Shown here piece by piece: positions 18,319 to 28,500 of a stretch of DNA of 64,000 bases (its first letter is position 1; each line of letters begins with the position of its first letter). The DNA is from Fuerstiella sp. (GTDB taxonomy: Bacteria; Planctomycetota; Planctomycetia; Planctomycetales; Planctomycetaceae): assembly GCA_029245955.1 (NCBI GenBank), contig JAQWOH010000060.1:1-64000 (forward strand), read 5' to 3'. The position numbers and the translations under genes were made by a program. The notes under the pieces were generated by a model, which worked only from the letters and a program-made list of their open reading frames with translations, searched no databases and had not been told where the DNA came from.

Positions 18319-19977
18319 ATGTCCCGTATCGTTCTGCTGAAAGAAGGTCAGGCGATTCCCTATGAGTTGACCGAATTTCCAGCCCGTTTGGGACGGCACC
18401 CGGACTGCACAGTTCAGCTGGACTCCAACATGGTGTCCCGTTTCCATGCGCAGATCGTCAGGCAGGGGGAACTGACACTGCTGGAGGATCTGGGCAGCGG
18501 AAACGGTTCGTTTCTCAACGGAAAGCAGCTTGAAGCGAGTACGCCGACGGCGCTTAATGATCAGGACCGAATTAAGCTCGGCCCGATCAAGTTTCGTTTT
18601 GAAGACGAAGCAACGAGCGGCGCGGATACCAGCCGGTTCATTCCTGGGGGGGGACTGGAACTCAGCGAGGACTCTAACAGCACCATCATGGGGGCCGCGG
18701 CCGCCGGTGGCTATGGCCTGCTGGACGTGCGTCCGGAGGACAAGCTGAAAGGAATTCTGAAGATCAACAAAGCCTTGGCCGGTACGGTCGAGATTAAGAA
18801 CATAACGCCGCGAATCTTGGAATCCCTGTTTGAAATTTTCCCACAGGCCGATCGTGGATCCATCCTGATACGGTCCACGCCCGGTGGACCGCTGCTTCCT
18901 GTGGCCCAGAAGCATCGGGACCTGAACAACGACGAAACAGTCCGACTGAGCCGAACAATTCTGGAAAAAGTTCTGGAAGAGAAATCGGCCATTCTGTCAG
19001 CCGATGCTGCCAGTGATTCCCGGTTCAGTGCCAGCGAGTCTATCTCGAGTCTGACAATCCATTCAATGATGTGTGTCCCGATGCTGGATCTGGAGGATAA
19101 TCCGTTCGGCGTGATCAATCTGGATACGCAGAACCCGATGAAGCGGTTCAACGACGACGATCTGCAACTGCTGCTGGCAGTCGCCAGTCAGGCGGCCAAT
19201 GCCTATGAAAATGCCCGCCTGCTGGTTACCTACATGGCCAAGCAAAAGCAGGACAAGGAAATGGATATCGCCATGGGCGTGCAGCGGGCTCTGTTGCCGG
19301 AAAAACTTCCGGATGTCCCGGGCTATCAGTTCTTTGCCTCCTATGATGCGGCTCAGGCTGTCGGTGGTGATTACTTCGACTGTTTTATGATTGGGGATGA
19401 CAAGGTCTGCGTATCGTTTGGCGACGTTGCGGGGAAGGGCGTCCCGGGAGCCCTGATCATGTCGAGAATGTCCAGCGTTGTACAGAACACGATGAGTTTT
19501 ACTGACGACGTATCTCTCGCCATACAGCGAATCAACGACCACATGTGTCACAGCATGGTTGAAGGTAGGTTTGTGACATACATTCTGGGTGTTATCGACC
19601 TGAAAATGAATCGGATCACTCTGACCAATGCCGGGCACATGTCACCGGTTATCAAGAAAGCTGACGGGACGATCGAAGAATTCAGCGATGACATTATCGG
19701 CATTCCAGTCGGTATCATGTCCGGATATGGCTACGAAGTGGTGGAACGTCAAATCGACCCTGGTGATATCTTCACTCTGATTACGGATGGTGTTGACGAA
19801 GCGATGGACCCGGAGGGCAATCTGTATTCCAAGGATCGAGTGGTTAAGTTCATTGAGAACGGACCAGTGGACCCGGAACAGCTGGGAAAGGAAATGTTGG
19901 CGGACGTGCGTTCGCACGCCAACGGCCGTGCACAGAACGATGACATCACGATCATGGTCTTTGGACGAACGCAATAA
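18319..19977 (+). CDS. FHA-GAF-SpoIIE/PP2C phosphatase (RsbU-like)
   Basis: A 552-residue signalling protein with three modules: FHA (~1-95; LGRHPDC, VSRFHAQI, GSGNGSFLNGK, binds phosphothreonine), GAF (~150-305; MMCVPMLDLEDNPFGVINLD) and a PP2C-type SpoIIE phosphatase (~315-550). The phosphatase metal residues are intact: Asp351 in VGGDYFD, Asp369 in GDVAGKGVPGAL, Asp490 in LITDGVDEAMD and Asp541-542 in NDDITIMV. Such proteins dephosphorylate STAS anti-anti-sigma factors in partner switching, after sensing through GAF and docking to a phosphorylated (Hanks kinase) partner through FHA. No transmembrane segment. It is followed by a paralogue and a helicase on the same strand. Confidence 0.93.
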   Translation: MSRIVLLKEGQAIPYELTEFPARLGRHPDCTVQLDSNMVSRFHAQIVRQGELTLLEDLGSGNGSFLNGKQLEASTPTALNDQDRIKLGPIKFRFEDEATSGADTSRFIPGGGLELSEDSNSTIMGAAAAGGYGLLDVRPEDKLKGILKINKALAGTVEIKNITPRILESLFEIFPQADRGSILIRSTPGGPLLPVAQKHRDLNNDETVRLSRTILEKVLEEKSAILSADAASDSRFSASESISSLTIHSMMCVPMLDLEDNPFGVINLDTQNPMKRFNDDDLQLLLAVASQAANAYENARLLVTYMAKQKQDKEMDIAMGVQRALLPEKLPDVPGYQFFASYDAAQAVGGDYFDCFMIGDDKVCVSFGDVAGKGVPGALIMSRMSSVVQNTMSFTDDVSLAIQRINDHMCHSMVEGRFVTYILGVIDLKMNRITLTNAGHMSPVIKKADGTIEEFSDDIIGIPVGIMSGYGYEVVERQIDPGDIFTLITDGVDEAMDPEGNLYSKDRVVKFIENGPVDPEQLGKEMLADVRSHANGRAQNDDITIMVFGRTQ

Positions 19978-20164
19978 CGGTTGATTGCTGACGTTCAGCA
20001 TCGAATAGACGGATTCTTTATGACCTCGATACTGGTTCAACGCTCCGTGTTTTTTATCCCAAATCGCGGTCACTCGGCATAGACACAGACATCCAGTCGT
20101 ATCGTCGGTTGCTGTCTTATGCGGGACACGCCTCAGCAGCAGCGAGAAATTTGACCTGGCGAAT

Positions 20165-21970
20165 ATGGCTGTCCTTCAACAAGTCTTCGGCGACCCGCCA
20201 CTGCCTTCGTGTTCCGTTAGCGGGGAAGTGACCACAATTGGGCGTCATGAAGACTGCAATGTCATTGTGCCGTTGCCCGCCGTCAGCCGTTTTCATGCTC
20301 GCATGTCGTGTGAAGATAATCGGTTCTTTGTCGAAGATCTGGGCAGTCGAAACGGGACCCATGTCAATGGTCGGCAGGTTCTTGAACGCACACCCCTGAG
20401 CGATGGTGACCAGCTTGAGTTTTCAGCACTTGCCTATCGGTTTGCGACTCAGGATTCGCCGTCGGAGGCGTCCGGCATCCGGGGAGTTCGAGCGAAAGTT
20501 ATGAGTGGTGCAGATGCGGCCAGCGACAACGGGGATTCGATTCGCCGAAGGATCGTTTCACATGGCGATTCCATCTCGAGTGATGACCTGGGCTCCGATC
20601 CTGTGCGTGAGGAACAGGTTGTCAGCAGAATGCTGGTTACGAACGTCGGTGCGTGGCCCGTCCTGACGGGTGCGACTCAGAAGCTGAATCATGTGCTGCG
20701 AATGATCAACGGTTTGCGGCGAGCGATTGGGTACGATGATGTGATTTCACGCGCGTTGCAGAACCTATTTGACATCTTCCGGTCAGCAGAACGCATCGCG
20801 GTTGTTATAAAGCGTCAGTATTCCAACGATATCAGGGTCGCGGCCGCGGTGTCACGTCAAGCCGACGAAGAGGTACAGATCTGTCTCCCCGTGGTGCGCA
20901 GTTGCATGCAGAATGACGAGGCCATGCTGTATGTTGACCACTGGAAAGGCAGTGCTGCTGATGGCTCGGAGCTGGGTAATGGCTCCATGCGGTCAATTAT
21001 CTGTGTGCCTTTGGTGGGACTGGCAGAACACAGCATCGGCGCCATTCAGATCGACTGCCAGAACGCCCGCCGCCCGCTGAACAAGGAACATCTTGAGCAG
21101 TTGATCGACGTTTGTCAGGTTATCTCTTTCGCTCTGGAGCAGGCAACTGCCGCAGAAGTGGAAATCACACGCACAGTGGTTGAGACGAATGTGGCATCCG
21201 CAGAACGATTCAGATCTCAACTTGCTCCCATGGATCCGCCGGCACTCAACGGATACAGAGTTGCTCATGAACTCATCCCGGCAGCGGAAACGGCAACGGA
21301 TCTGATTGACTATCTCGTATTACCGGATGGCAGCGTGGCGTGTCTGCTGCTGGATGCGACCGGACGGGAGCCTGGCGCCTCCGACCTCCTGGCGTGGCTC
21401 GCACGACAGCTGATTGTTGCCGTTGCCGAAACAGGATCGAAACTGGAGGCAATTAGGCAGACCGAGCAGGTGCTTTCAGGACGACTCGGACAACTGCCGA
21501 CCGTGACGTCTGTCGCTGTCATGCTGCTTGATCCGCAGTGTTGCAGTGTGACGATGTCGGTTGCGGGGCATTGCTCATTGTGGCGCATCGACGGACAGCA
21601 AGTGACAGAACTCGACAGTCCGGAGGTGATCGGTTCGCCGTTGAATCACGGAAGGCAGGTTCATCTGCAGTCTGAATATCAGTTGAATGATAACGACATA
21701 ATTCTGGTGTTCAGCGGCGGAATCACAAAGCTGACGTCGCCGAGCGGATCAACTCTCAGTCGTTCGGAGACGGCGAACCTGATCGAGGAAGCCGCAATCG
21801 CCGACCGCACGGTCTTTGAGTCCCGGCTGAGGCATCTGCTGAATTCTTATCGCGGGGACGCCCCGCTGGTCGACGACGTGACATTCATGGTCATACACAG
21901 AGCCGGAATGTCTGAAACTATCCTGAGCCCGGCTGCCTCCGCAGTAGATTCCGAAACACGGCACGTATGA
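20165..21970 (+). CDS. FHA-GAF-PP2C-like protein with degenerate phosphatase domain
   Basis: A 601-residue paralogue of the previous gene. FHA is at ~15-95 ([32 protein letters not shown]), GAF at ~190-320 ([20 protein letters not shown]), and a PP2C-like domain at ~350-585. The metal motifs are altered: GGDYFD becomes ATDLIDY, GDVAGKG becomes LDATGRE, and TDGVDE becomes SGGITK, so the third Asp is gone, while VDDVTFMV keeps the last pair. It may be a weak phosphatase or a scaffold. The gap to the upstream paralogue is ~190 bp, so a promoter of its own is possible. Its stop overlaps the start of the helicase gene by 4 bp (ATGA). Confidence 0.86.
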   Translation: MAVLQQVFGDPPLPSCSVSGEVTTIGRHEDCNVIVPLPAVSRFHARMSCEDNRFFVEDLGSRNGTHVNGRQVLERTPLSDGDQLEFSALAYRFATQDSPSEASGIRGVRAKVMSGADAASDNGDSIRRRIVSHGDSISSDDLGSDPVREEQVVSRMLVTNVGAWPVLTGATQKLNHVLRMINGLRRAIGYDDVISRALQNLFDIFRSAERIAVVIKRQYSNDIRVAAAVSRQADEEVQICLPVVRSCMQNDEAMLYVDHWKGSAADGSELGNGSMRSIICVPLVGLAEHSIGAIQIDCQNARRPLNKEHLEQLIDVCQVISFALEQATAAEVEITRTVVETNVASAERFRSQLAPMDPPALNGYRVAHELIPAAETATDLIDYLVLPDGSVACLLLDATGREPGASDLLAWLARQLIVAVAETGSKLEAIRQTEQVLSGRLGQLPTVTSVAVMLLDPQCCSVTMSVAGHCSLWRIDGQQVTELDSPEVIGSPLNHGRQVHLQSEYQLNDNDIILVFSGGITKLTSPSGSTLSRSETANLIEEAAIADRTVFESRLRHLLNSYRGDAPLVDDVTFMVIHRAGMSETILSPAASAVDSETRHV

Positions 21971-23979
21971 ACAACGAAGTTTTCTGCGCGGAACAGATTC
22001 TCGGCCCCGATGGCAGTATCGCGCGTCGGTTGTCGTCGTATGAATCAAGGCCCGAGCAGTTGGCGATGGCCAATTCCGTTGAGCGGGCGATCCTGAATGG
22101 CCATCACCTTGTCGCCGAAGCTGGCACAGGAGTCGGGAAGAGTTTCGCCTATCTCGTGCCTGCAATTCTTGCAGCCGGGCAGCGCCGGAGTGAGGACGAA
22201 AAATGTCGCAGAATTATTGTGTCCACTCATACCATCAGTCTGCAGGAACAGCTGATCGGGAGCGACATACCTTTTCTGCAGGCTGTGCTACCCCTTGAGT
22301 TTTCAGCGGTGCTGGTCAAAGGGCGCGGTAATTACATCAGCCTTCGTCGCACCGGCAAAGCCACGCAGCGTGCTTCGCAGCAGTTGCTGTTTGAGATGGA
22401 CGGCCAGCGTCAGCTGTCGAAAATCAGTGATTGGGCACAACAGACAACGGACGGTAGTCGCTCGGACCTGCCTTTCCATCCGCTGTCACAGGTGTGGGAC
22501 GAGGTCTCCAGTGACCACGGCGACTGTCTGGGTAGAAAGTGTCCGACGCACAACGAATGCCATTACTATCGGGCCCGCAGGCGTGTCTGGAACGCCGATC
22601 TGCTGGTCGTTAATCACGCTCTGTTCTTTTCAGACCTTGCGTTGCGTCGCGACGGCGCCAGCATTTTACCTGATTACGACACCGTGATCTTTGACGAAGC
22701 GCACACCATTGAGGCAGTCGCAGCTGATCACCTGGGTCTGAAGCTATCCGATGGTCAACTCAACTATTTGATGAACAAACTGTACAACGACAGTGCCCAG
22801 CGCGGCCTGCTGGTCGTGCATAAACTTGAGAAAGCCCAGCGCCAGGTCATGAGAGTTCGGCATCTGTGCCGCGACTTCTTTCTGGCTGTCGACGACTGGT
22901 CACAGCGATTTGGTCGGAGCAATGGTCGTCTGGACCGGACTGTGGATGTGGAGAATCATCTGTCTGCAGCACTTGCAGAGCTCGCCGGTTTAATTGAGGC
23001 TCACGCAGACCAAGTTGATTCGGAGGGGGACAAAGTGGAGTTGAGAGCGGCGGCAACTCGCTGCAACGGTCTGGCCGACGGACTGACAGCATGGTGTCAG
23101 CAACGGGCGGATGATGCTGTTTACTGGATCGAAAAGTCCGGCGCCCAAAAACAGCGTCTGGTGTTGATGAGCGCGCCCGTGGAAGTTGGGCCGATATTGC
23201 GAGAGCAGTTGTTCAACAAGGTGTCCAGCGTCATCCTGACCAGTGCAACACTGGCCATTGGGGCTGAGGATTTTCGCTTTTTTCGCAGTCGCGTCGGTGT
23301 AACGGACGGGAAAGATGAGCGGCAGGGCAGCCCTTTTGATTATGAACGACAGGTTCGATTGATTCTGTCGACCAAGATGCCGGACCCTGCTGGCGCTGCA
23401 CGCGAGTTCCAGCAGGAGGCCTGTAATCGCATTCAGCGCCATCTGCTGGAGACTAACGGTCGAGCCTTCGTACTGTTCACCAGTTACAGCATGATGACGT
23501 TTTGTGCTGAACGACTGCAGGGCTGGCTGGCGGAACACGACCTGACCCTCTACTGCCAGGGCAGGGGGATGCCGCGTTCTGCCATGCTGGACCGCTTTCG
23601 GCACGACGACCGCGCCGTGCTGTTCGGGACCGACAGCTTCTGGCAGGGCGTTGATGTTCCGGGAGATGCTCTGCAGAATGTCATCATCACGCGACTTCCG
23701 TTTAGTGTGCCCGATCACCCGCTGCTGGAGGCTCGTGTGGACGCGATCAAGAGTCGCGGCGGAAATCCCTTTAAGGACTATCAAATACCGGAAGCAATCA
23801 TCAAGCTGAAGCAGGGATTCGGTCGGCTCATCAGAAGTCGTCAGGACAGCGGCCGAGTGGTGATTCTGGATCCTCGCGTGCTGACTAAATTTTATGGCAG
23901 ACTATTTCTGAAAAGTCTGCCGGAATGCCGAGTGGAACTGGATGACGGTGAGTCCGTGGAAGCGATGGCGATGGAATAG
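21967..23979 (+). CDS. DinG/XPD-family ATP-dependent helicase
   Basis: A 670-residue superfamily 2 helicase of the DinG/YoaA/XPD group. Walker A is [14 protein letters not shown] (residues ~50-62), motif Ia is [11 protein letters not shown], and motif II is [10 protein letters not shown] at ~240. The C-terminal RecA domain ends with [19 protein letters not shown], motif VI. The iron-sulfur domain sits at 120-200. Three Cys (187, 192, 198, in [12 protein letters not shown]) are in place, but the first is replaced by Ser in [10 protein letters not shown]. It is coupled by ATGA overlap to the degenerate FHA-GAF-PP2C gene, an unusual link between a repair helicase and a signalling operon. Confidence 0.9.
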   Translation: MNNEVFCAEQILGPDGSIARRLSSYESRPEQLAMANSVERAILNGHHLVAEAGTGVGKSFAYLVPAILAAGQRRSEDEKCRRIIVSTHTISLQEQLIGSDIPFLQAVLPLEFSAVLVKGRGNYISLRRTGKATQRASQQLLFEMDGQRQLSKISDWAQQTTDGSRSDLPFHPLSQVWDEVSSDHGDCLGRKCPTHNECHYYRARRRVWNADLLVVNHALFFSDLALRRDGASILPDYDTVIFDEAHTIEAVAADHLGLKLSDGQLNYLMNKLYNDSAQRGLLVVHKLEKAQRQVMRVRHLCRDFFLAVDDWSQRFGRSNGRLDRTVDVENHLSAALAELAGLIEAHADQVDSEGDKVELRAAATRCNGLADGLTAWCQQRADDAVYWIEKSGAQKQRLVLMSAPVEVGPILREQLFNKVSSVILTSATLAIGAEDFRFFRSRVGVTDGKDERQGSPFDYERQVRLILSTKMPDPAGAAREFQQEACNRIQRHLLETNGRAFVLFTSYSMMTFCAERLQGWLAEHDLTLYCQGRGMPRSAMLDRFRHDDRAVLFGTDSFWQGVDVPGDALQNVIITRLPFSVPDHPLLEARVDAIKSRGGNPFKDYQIPEAIIKLKQGFGRLIRSRQDSGRVVILDPRVLTKFYGRLFLKSLPECRVELDDGESVEAMAME

Positions 23980-24081
23980 CAGGGGCTTTGTCGGGAGGAG
24001 GCGTGAAACACTTCCGACCTTTACCTACGCGCCTATGTTCGAACGTTACAACGACGTGTCTGCCTCCAGAGTACGGCGTTG

Positions 24082-24807
24082 TCATGGTCGCCTGATTCGT
24101 TCTGTGATCTTCTGAATCGCCTCGCTCATTCCGACACGAGCTTCTGTAAAGCCGGATGCTGTCGGGCCCGAAGTCCGGACATAATCGAGTACGATTTTTT
24201 CAGCCTCCATGAACTCGGTACAGACGTCCGGGATTTCATTGGCAATTTCGGCGGGGATCACCGTAACTCCGTTACAGTCTCCGTGCAGCAGGTCCATCGG
24301 ATACACAGTGATTCCCCCGACAACAACAGGGACATTTACAGAGAGTATGTGGCATGCTCCGTGTGAACAGCAGGTGCCGCCCGTAAATGCCGGGAATTTC
24401 AGTGCCCGGACCTGGTCGAGATCTCGACCGGTGCCTGACGTGATCAGGCCACTGCAGCCAAAGGCCTGATAGGTGGTACACATAACTTCGCCAAATGTGG
24501 CGGCAGCAGATGGTGCATCCAGGTCCTGAAATATGACAACAGGAGGGGCTGCAATATCGGCCAGACTCTCCAGTTGCCTGTCGATGCTGGAATACACGTC
24601 GCCATCGCGCGGTGGCGATAAGGCTCGAAACGTTGCTGTGGAGGCGAAGCCAACCATCGGTGGCAGCTCCGGAAAGCACGCATTGATGCTCTTGTTCATG
24701 TACCCACTGCTGCGCGGACGCACGTCAAACAACTCGATCACGTTGCACACAGTCGGAGTGTCAAAGCTCCGCAGTGCAGAAATCGTTTCTGATAACACGC
24801 TTGTCAT
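24082..24807 (-). CDS. RraA-like / HMG-oxaloacetate aldolase family protein
   Basis: A 241-residue protein of the RraA/4-hydroxy-4-methyl-2-oxoglutarate aldolase superfamily (formerly annotated as dimethylmenaquinone methyltransferase). Key features are GTGRDLDQVRALKFPAF (active-site Arg-Asp motif) and HGDCNGVTVIPAEIANEIP (metal-binding Asp and a following Gly-Val-Val/Ile-Ile-Pro strand). Members are either aldolases/oxaloacetate decarboxylases or the RNase E inhibitor RraA; the HGDxNG wording fits the enzyme group. Cytoplasmic, no signal. It may be transcribed after the methionine aminopeptidase (54 bp gap), and converges with the helicase gene. Substrate unknown. Confidence 0.82.
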   Translation of the reverse strand: MTSVLSETISALRSFDTPTVCNVIELFDVRPRSSGYMNKSINACFPELPPMVGFASTATFRALSPPRDGDVYSSIDRQLESLADIAAPPVVIFQDLDAPSAAATFGEVMCTTYQAFGCSGLITSGTGRDLDQVRALKFPAFTGGTCCSHGACHILSVNVPVVVGGITVYPMDLLHGDCNGVTVIPAEIANEIPDVCTEFMEAEKIVLDYVRTSGPTASGFTEARVGMSEAIQKITERIRRP

Positions 24808-24861
24808 GTCAGTTACTCATGCTGGATCAGGCAGTCGCGACGTGCTTTCGAACATCATTGT

Positions 24862-25668
24862 TCAGGACAGTGTATCGCCTTCCACTGGACCGTCTTTTGT
24901 CAAAGTCAGAATTTCAGGACCGGACTCCATCATCAACAGCGTATGTTCGAATTGCGCAGAAAGCGACTTATCCATTGTTCGCACCGTCCAGCCGTCGCTC
25001 TTGTCCAGACGTGTTTTCCACCCGCCGATGTTCAGCATGGGTTCTACAGTGAAACATGTACCGGGCGTAAGAATATCACGGCTCGACGCGAAGTTCGGGA
25101 AGTGAGGAATGCCGGGCTCCTGGTGAAACTCCTGCCCGATACCATGCCCCTGGTATTCTCGGACGACGGAGTACCCGGCGTCTGTCGCAAACGTCTGGAT
25201 GGCGTGCCCGATCTGGCGAACTGTTCCTCCGGGCTTGCATGCACGTATGCCGACGAACAGGGCATCGAAGGTGGCCTGAACCAGGTCTCTGGCCGCTGTG
25301 CTCACTTCCCCGATCATGAACGTCTCGGATTGGTCCCCGTACCATCCGTCCACGATCGTGGTGATGTCGACGTTGACAATGTCACCATCGGAAAGCGGTC
25401 TTTCATTCGGAATGCCGTGACAAACCACTTCATTGACGCTGGTACAGATTGTCTTCGGGTAGCCGTGATATCCCAGGCAGGCGGGCGTGTGCCCATGATC
25501 CAGCGTGTATTGGTGTGCCAGCTGATCCAGCTGTTCGGTTGTGGTCCCTGCCTGTATGTGAGGCCGCAGAAAGTCCATCAGCTGTGCGTTGAAACGGCTC
25601 GCGTTCCGCAGACATTCGATCTGCTCCGGTCGCCTGTACAGCGGGATTTTCTTTAGCAGCGGCGACAA
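24862..25668 (-). CDS. map: type I methionine aminopeptidase
   Basis: A 268-residue metalloprotease removing the initiator Met from new proteins. Typical M24A signatures: [20 protein letters not shown] (including the substrate-contact His), then [20 protein letters not shown] with the two metal Asp, [17 protein letters not shown] with the metal His, and [11 protein letters not shown] and FEHTLLM for the two Glu. All five ligands are present, unlike the other M24 protein in this window. There is a short N-terminal extension before the core. It is followed on the same strand by the RraA-like gene. In many bacteria map sits in the ribosomal spc operon, but here it stands apart. Confidence 0.95.
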   Translation of the reverse strand: MSPLLKKIPLYRRPEQIECLRNASRFNAQLMDFLRPHIQAGTTTEQLDQLAHQYTLDHGHTPACLGYHGYPKTICTSVNEVVCHGIPNERPLSDGDIVNVDITTIVDGWYGDQSETFMIGEVSTAARDLVQATFDALFVGIRACKPGGTVRQIGHAIQTFATDAGYSVVREYQGHGIGQEFHQEPGIPHFPNFASSRDILTPGTCFTVEPMLNIGGWKTRLDKSDGWTVRTMDKSLSAQFEHTLLMMESGPEILTLTKDGPVEGDTLS

Positions 25669-26411
25669 GTTCTTTTTTCTCCGGATTCGCCGTGAGCAAT
25701 CGAGCAGCGTTAGACGGGACGCCGTTGATCGAAGGCGTGGCCCGGCCGCTGCTCATGGACAGCTCCATATGTTTGAAATGATTCGCTGGCGTTAAGAGGA
25801 TTATTGTCGGCCAGTTTTCCGTGTCAATCTACGGATAGCTGCCATTGAGAAAAGACCGAACTGTACGGCGATATATGCGGCCAGTTTACGTTTTACGTCA
25901 ATTCAGAGTACGATTGCCGGAATCAGTGTTGTTTTCGAGAAATCGTGGTATTTCTGTCAGACGGATCGACCGGATCGATTGTCCAGACTACGCGTTTGTC
26001 CTTCGCGCTCGCAGTCGGTCTGTACCGGTCTGCAGCGTGGTATTTTCATGATATCCTCCGCATGAGCGACGTCACATTTATTTTGACCGCTGACGCGGGG
26101 ACACCCTTTGGCGCCAGCGTCACTGTTACCAGGCACTACCACAATTGAAAAGAAGGAAGAAAGTCAGTTTGTTTCACGGTTGTAGAGTGGATGTCGTTCA
26201 TAATGCACACTCCGGCACTGTTGCCCGATTAGATTCTGTGAGCGTGCCATCCACTGAATTCGCCGTCAGCGGGCATGAGACTAAATTGTAGCGGTAGTCA
26301 CGCGCCGTTCTGACGAAATCGTCCTGTTTCGTCAGGGCGTATGTTGACCGCGCCGCTGTGTCGGCACCGCCTCACTGAAATTCCGATTCGGGTTCCATAC
26401 AAAGAACACAG
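25669..26411. other. intergenic region between map and the metallophosphoesterase
   Basis: About 740 bp between divergently placed genes. Open frames inside are short, Arg/Cys-rich and unrelated to anything I know. The region probably holds promoters for both flanking genes. I see no repeat or RNA motif. Confidence 0.5.
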
Positions 26412-27326
26412 ATGCCAATTAACTCAACTCGCCAGCGTACCAGGAACCGGCGTCAACTTCTTCGCGTTGGAGTCGCTTCCGCTGTGGCAGGAACATGGAC
26501 CCAATGTATGGCTGCGGCAGATATTGATGCCTTTTCTTTCGTTATTGTGAGTGACACGCACCTGGGACGTAATGATGGCGTGGCCCCGGAAAAACAGTTT
26601 CGGCAGGCAATCGCCGAAATTAACAGTGGACCAGCTGATTTTGTGCTGCATCTGGGTGACGTGGTCGACAAAGCCAGAGCGACACAGTATCCGCGTTACG
26701 TGGCGGCTCGCGCCGATCTGAAAAAGCCAATTCACGAAATTCCGGGCAATCACGACAGTGAAACGCTGTTTCAGCGTCACGTCACTGAACGTGTTGACAG
26801 ATCATTTGACCACAAAGGTGTACGGTTTGTACTTTTCGCCAATGCCCACGCAGATTCTCATGATGGCTTTATTACATCCGAACAGTTGGATTGGCTGACG
26901 CATGAGTGTGACCAGGCAGCGATGCAGGGGCTGAAGATTGTGTTCTGTTGTCATGTGCCTGTTCACTCGAACCGCCATCCGGATCGGGGCTGGTACGTAA
27001 AGCCCGACAACGGTCAAACCGCGTTCTACCAGTTGATTGAAAAGCATAAGGGGCGAGTACTGCTGTGCCTGCACGGACATTTTCACAATGGGATTCGTGG
27101 CTGGCAGGATCATTATCAAGTAGTTGAGGTATTGTGTCCGTCACTTTGTTACAACCAGGACCGCAACCTTGAAGAACACCTCAGCACGGGTGAAACGTCC
27201 GGTTTCTTTGTACCGGAACTGCGGACCGGTTATGCGATCGCGAAGCTCGGCAACGGCAAACTCACCCTGCAGTACAAGCCCCTGGCCGGTGCGGTTGGTG
27301 CAGAGTACTCAGCCAAATGGAAATAA
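26412..27326 (+). CDS. Tat-exported calcineurin-like metallophosphoesterase
   Basis: A 304-residue enzyme. The N-terminus has a twin-arginine-like signal (RNRRQLLRVGVASAVAGTW), with cleavage after about CMAAA. The binuclear metal motifs follow in order: FVIVSDTHLG (Asp, His), LHLGDVVDKA (Asp), IPGNHDSETLF (Asn-His-Asp), CCHVPVHSN (His) and LHGHFHNGIRG (His-x-His). Together they define the calcineurin-like phosphoesterase fold, comparable to Icc/CpdA or purple-acid-type extracellular enzymes. The substrate could be a phosphodiester in the periplasm. Export fits planctomycete patterns of secreted phosphoesterases. The gene converges with the aldolase gene. Confidence 0.9.
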   Translation: MPINSTRQRTRNRRQLLRVGVASAVAGTWTQCMAAADIDAFSFVIVSDTHLGRNDGVAPEKQFRQAIAEINSGPADFVLHLGDVVDKARATQYPRYVAARADLKKPIHEIPGNHDSETLFQRHVTERVDRSFDHKGVRFVLFANAHADSHDGFITSEQLDWLTHECDQAAMQGLKIVFCCHVPVHSNRHPDRGWYVKPDNGQTAFYQLIEKHKGRVLLCLHGHFHNGIRGWQDHYQVVEVLCPSLCYNQDRNLEEHLSTGETSGFFVPELRTGYAIAKLGNGKLTLQYKPLAGAVGAEYSAKWK

Positions 27327-27431
27327 AGGTCCTGCAAGACGGAACGAAGGGAATCGATACAGGCAGATTCAGCTCACCCACTGCTCTCGATCGTCTGATG
27401 CTGTCTGATATGCCGACTTCCGATCTCATTC

Positions 27432-28193
27432 TTATTGTTCGTTCACCACCTCCGAATGCATTTTCCTGGCGCCTCCTCCCAGAAACAATACGTCGACTCC
27501 GGCGCACAGGAGCGAACATCCCTGTTCCGCATATGTCCGGACAGCATCTGCCGTAACGCCAAATGAACCCACAGATATGCCGGCAGATCTGCACGTGGTG
27601 ATGACACGGGCGATCGCGGAAGTGATTTCGGGATCGGTAATCTGCCCCATCTTCCCGTAGCTTGCAGACATGTCATACGGTCCCAAAAGCACTGCATCAA
27701 TCCCCGGCACAGCAACAATTTCCTCAATGTTGGCGACAGCGAGTCTATGTTCCGCCTGCACAATCACAGCCACGTGTTCGTTGGCGGACGCTACGTATTC
27801 GTCAAACCGGAAACCGTAACCATGAGCTCTTGCCAGGCCTACCCCGCGTGACCCGGCGGGCGCATATCGCGCATACCGGACAACATCGGAGACGATTTCC
27901 GGCGTGTTCGTCTGGGGAACGATAATACCCTGTGCCCCCAGGTCCAGCACCCGCTTAATCCAGCCTTCGTCGCATAGGGGCACTCGGACGATGCACGGTA
28001 CACGGTCACCGACTGCCTGAAGAATCCCCAGGAGGTCTGTGGCGTCGAGCGGCCCGTGTTCCGCGTCAACGAACAGCCAGTCGAAGCCCACGTCTGCAAG
28101 GATTTCGGCTGTGGCCGCTGTTGGTAACGTGACCATTGTCCCAATGAGCGCGTCACCCGCTCTTAAACGCTGGCGAAAATCAGTCGGGTTCAA
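27432..28193 (-). CDS. HpcH/HpaI family aldolase
   Basis: A 253-residue class II (divalent metal) aldolase of the HpaI/GarL family, which cleaves 2-keto-3-deoxy sugar acids or 4-hydroxy-2-oxo acids to pyruvate and an aldehyde. Visible motifs are WLFVDAEHGPLD (metal-site Glu/His), IIVPQTNTPEIVSDVVRYAR, GSRGVGLARAHGYG, VQAEHRLAVANI (metal Glu) and GIDAVLLGPYDMSAS (metal Asp). Length and order are standard. Cytoplasmic and apparently monocistronic. The UxaC-like gene elsewhere in the window hints at sugar-acid catabolism in this organism, but the two are 10 kb apart and need not be related. Confidence 0.92.
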   Translation of the reverse strand: MNPTDFRQRLRAGDALIGTMVTLPTAATAEILADVGFDWLFVDAEHGPLDATDLLGILQAVGDRVPCIVRVPLCDEGWIKRVLDLGAQGIIVPQTNTPEIVSDVVRYARYAPAGSRGVGLARAHGYGFRFDEYVASANEHVAVIVQAEHRLAVANIEEIVAVPGIDAVLLGPYDMSASYGKMGQITDPEITSAIARVITTCRSAGISVGSFGVTADAVRTYAEQGCSLLCAGVDVLFLGGGARKMHSEVVNEQ

Positions 28194-28500
28194 TTCTTTG
28201 GTCTCCCTGCAAGAGGCGGAGCGAGGGCAATTCCTGAGAAGTCGCGATCGCGGTGCTGTGATTGTAGCCGATGAACCCAGTTTCTCTGTTCTCTAAGCAG
28301 TGTCAGGAGGCCCTGACAACATCACTGAAGCCCTGGGTGCATCACGCAGCAGTGCCAGGGGACTTCGCCCTGCTGGAAATTTTCGGATTCCGTGAATCTG
28401 TCTGATCCATTTGCCGGACTTTGACGTTGTTGTGGGCTATCAATATGATATCATTGTGGTATCAAGTCCGAATTATCAACGTTTCGAAGGATTTCGACTG
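28194..28500. other. intergenic region between aldolase and SPFH gene
   Basis: About 307 bp between divergent genes, expected to hold both promoters. The SPFH frame is open for 30 codons into it but that stretch is unlike the family. I see no clear promoter boxes. Confidence 0.5.
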
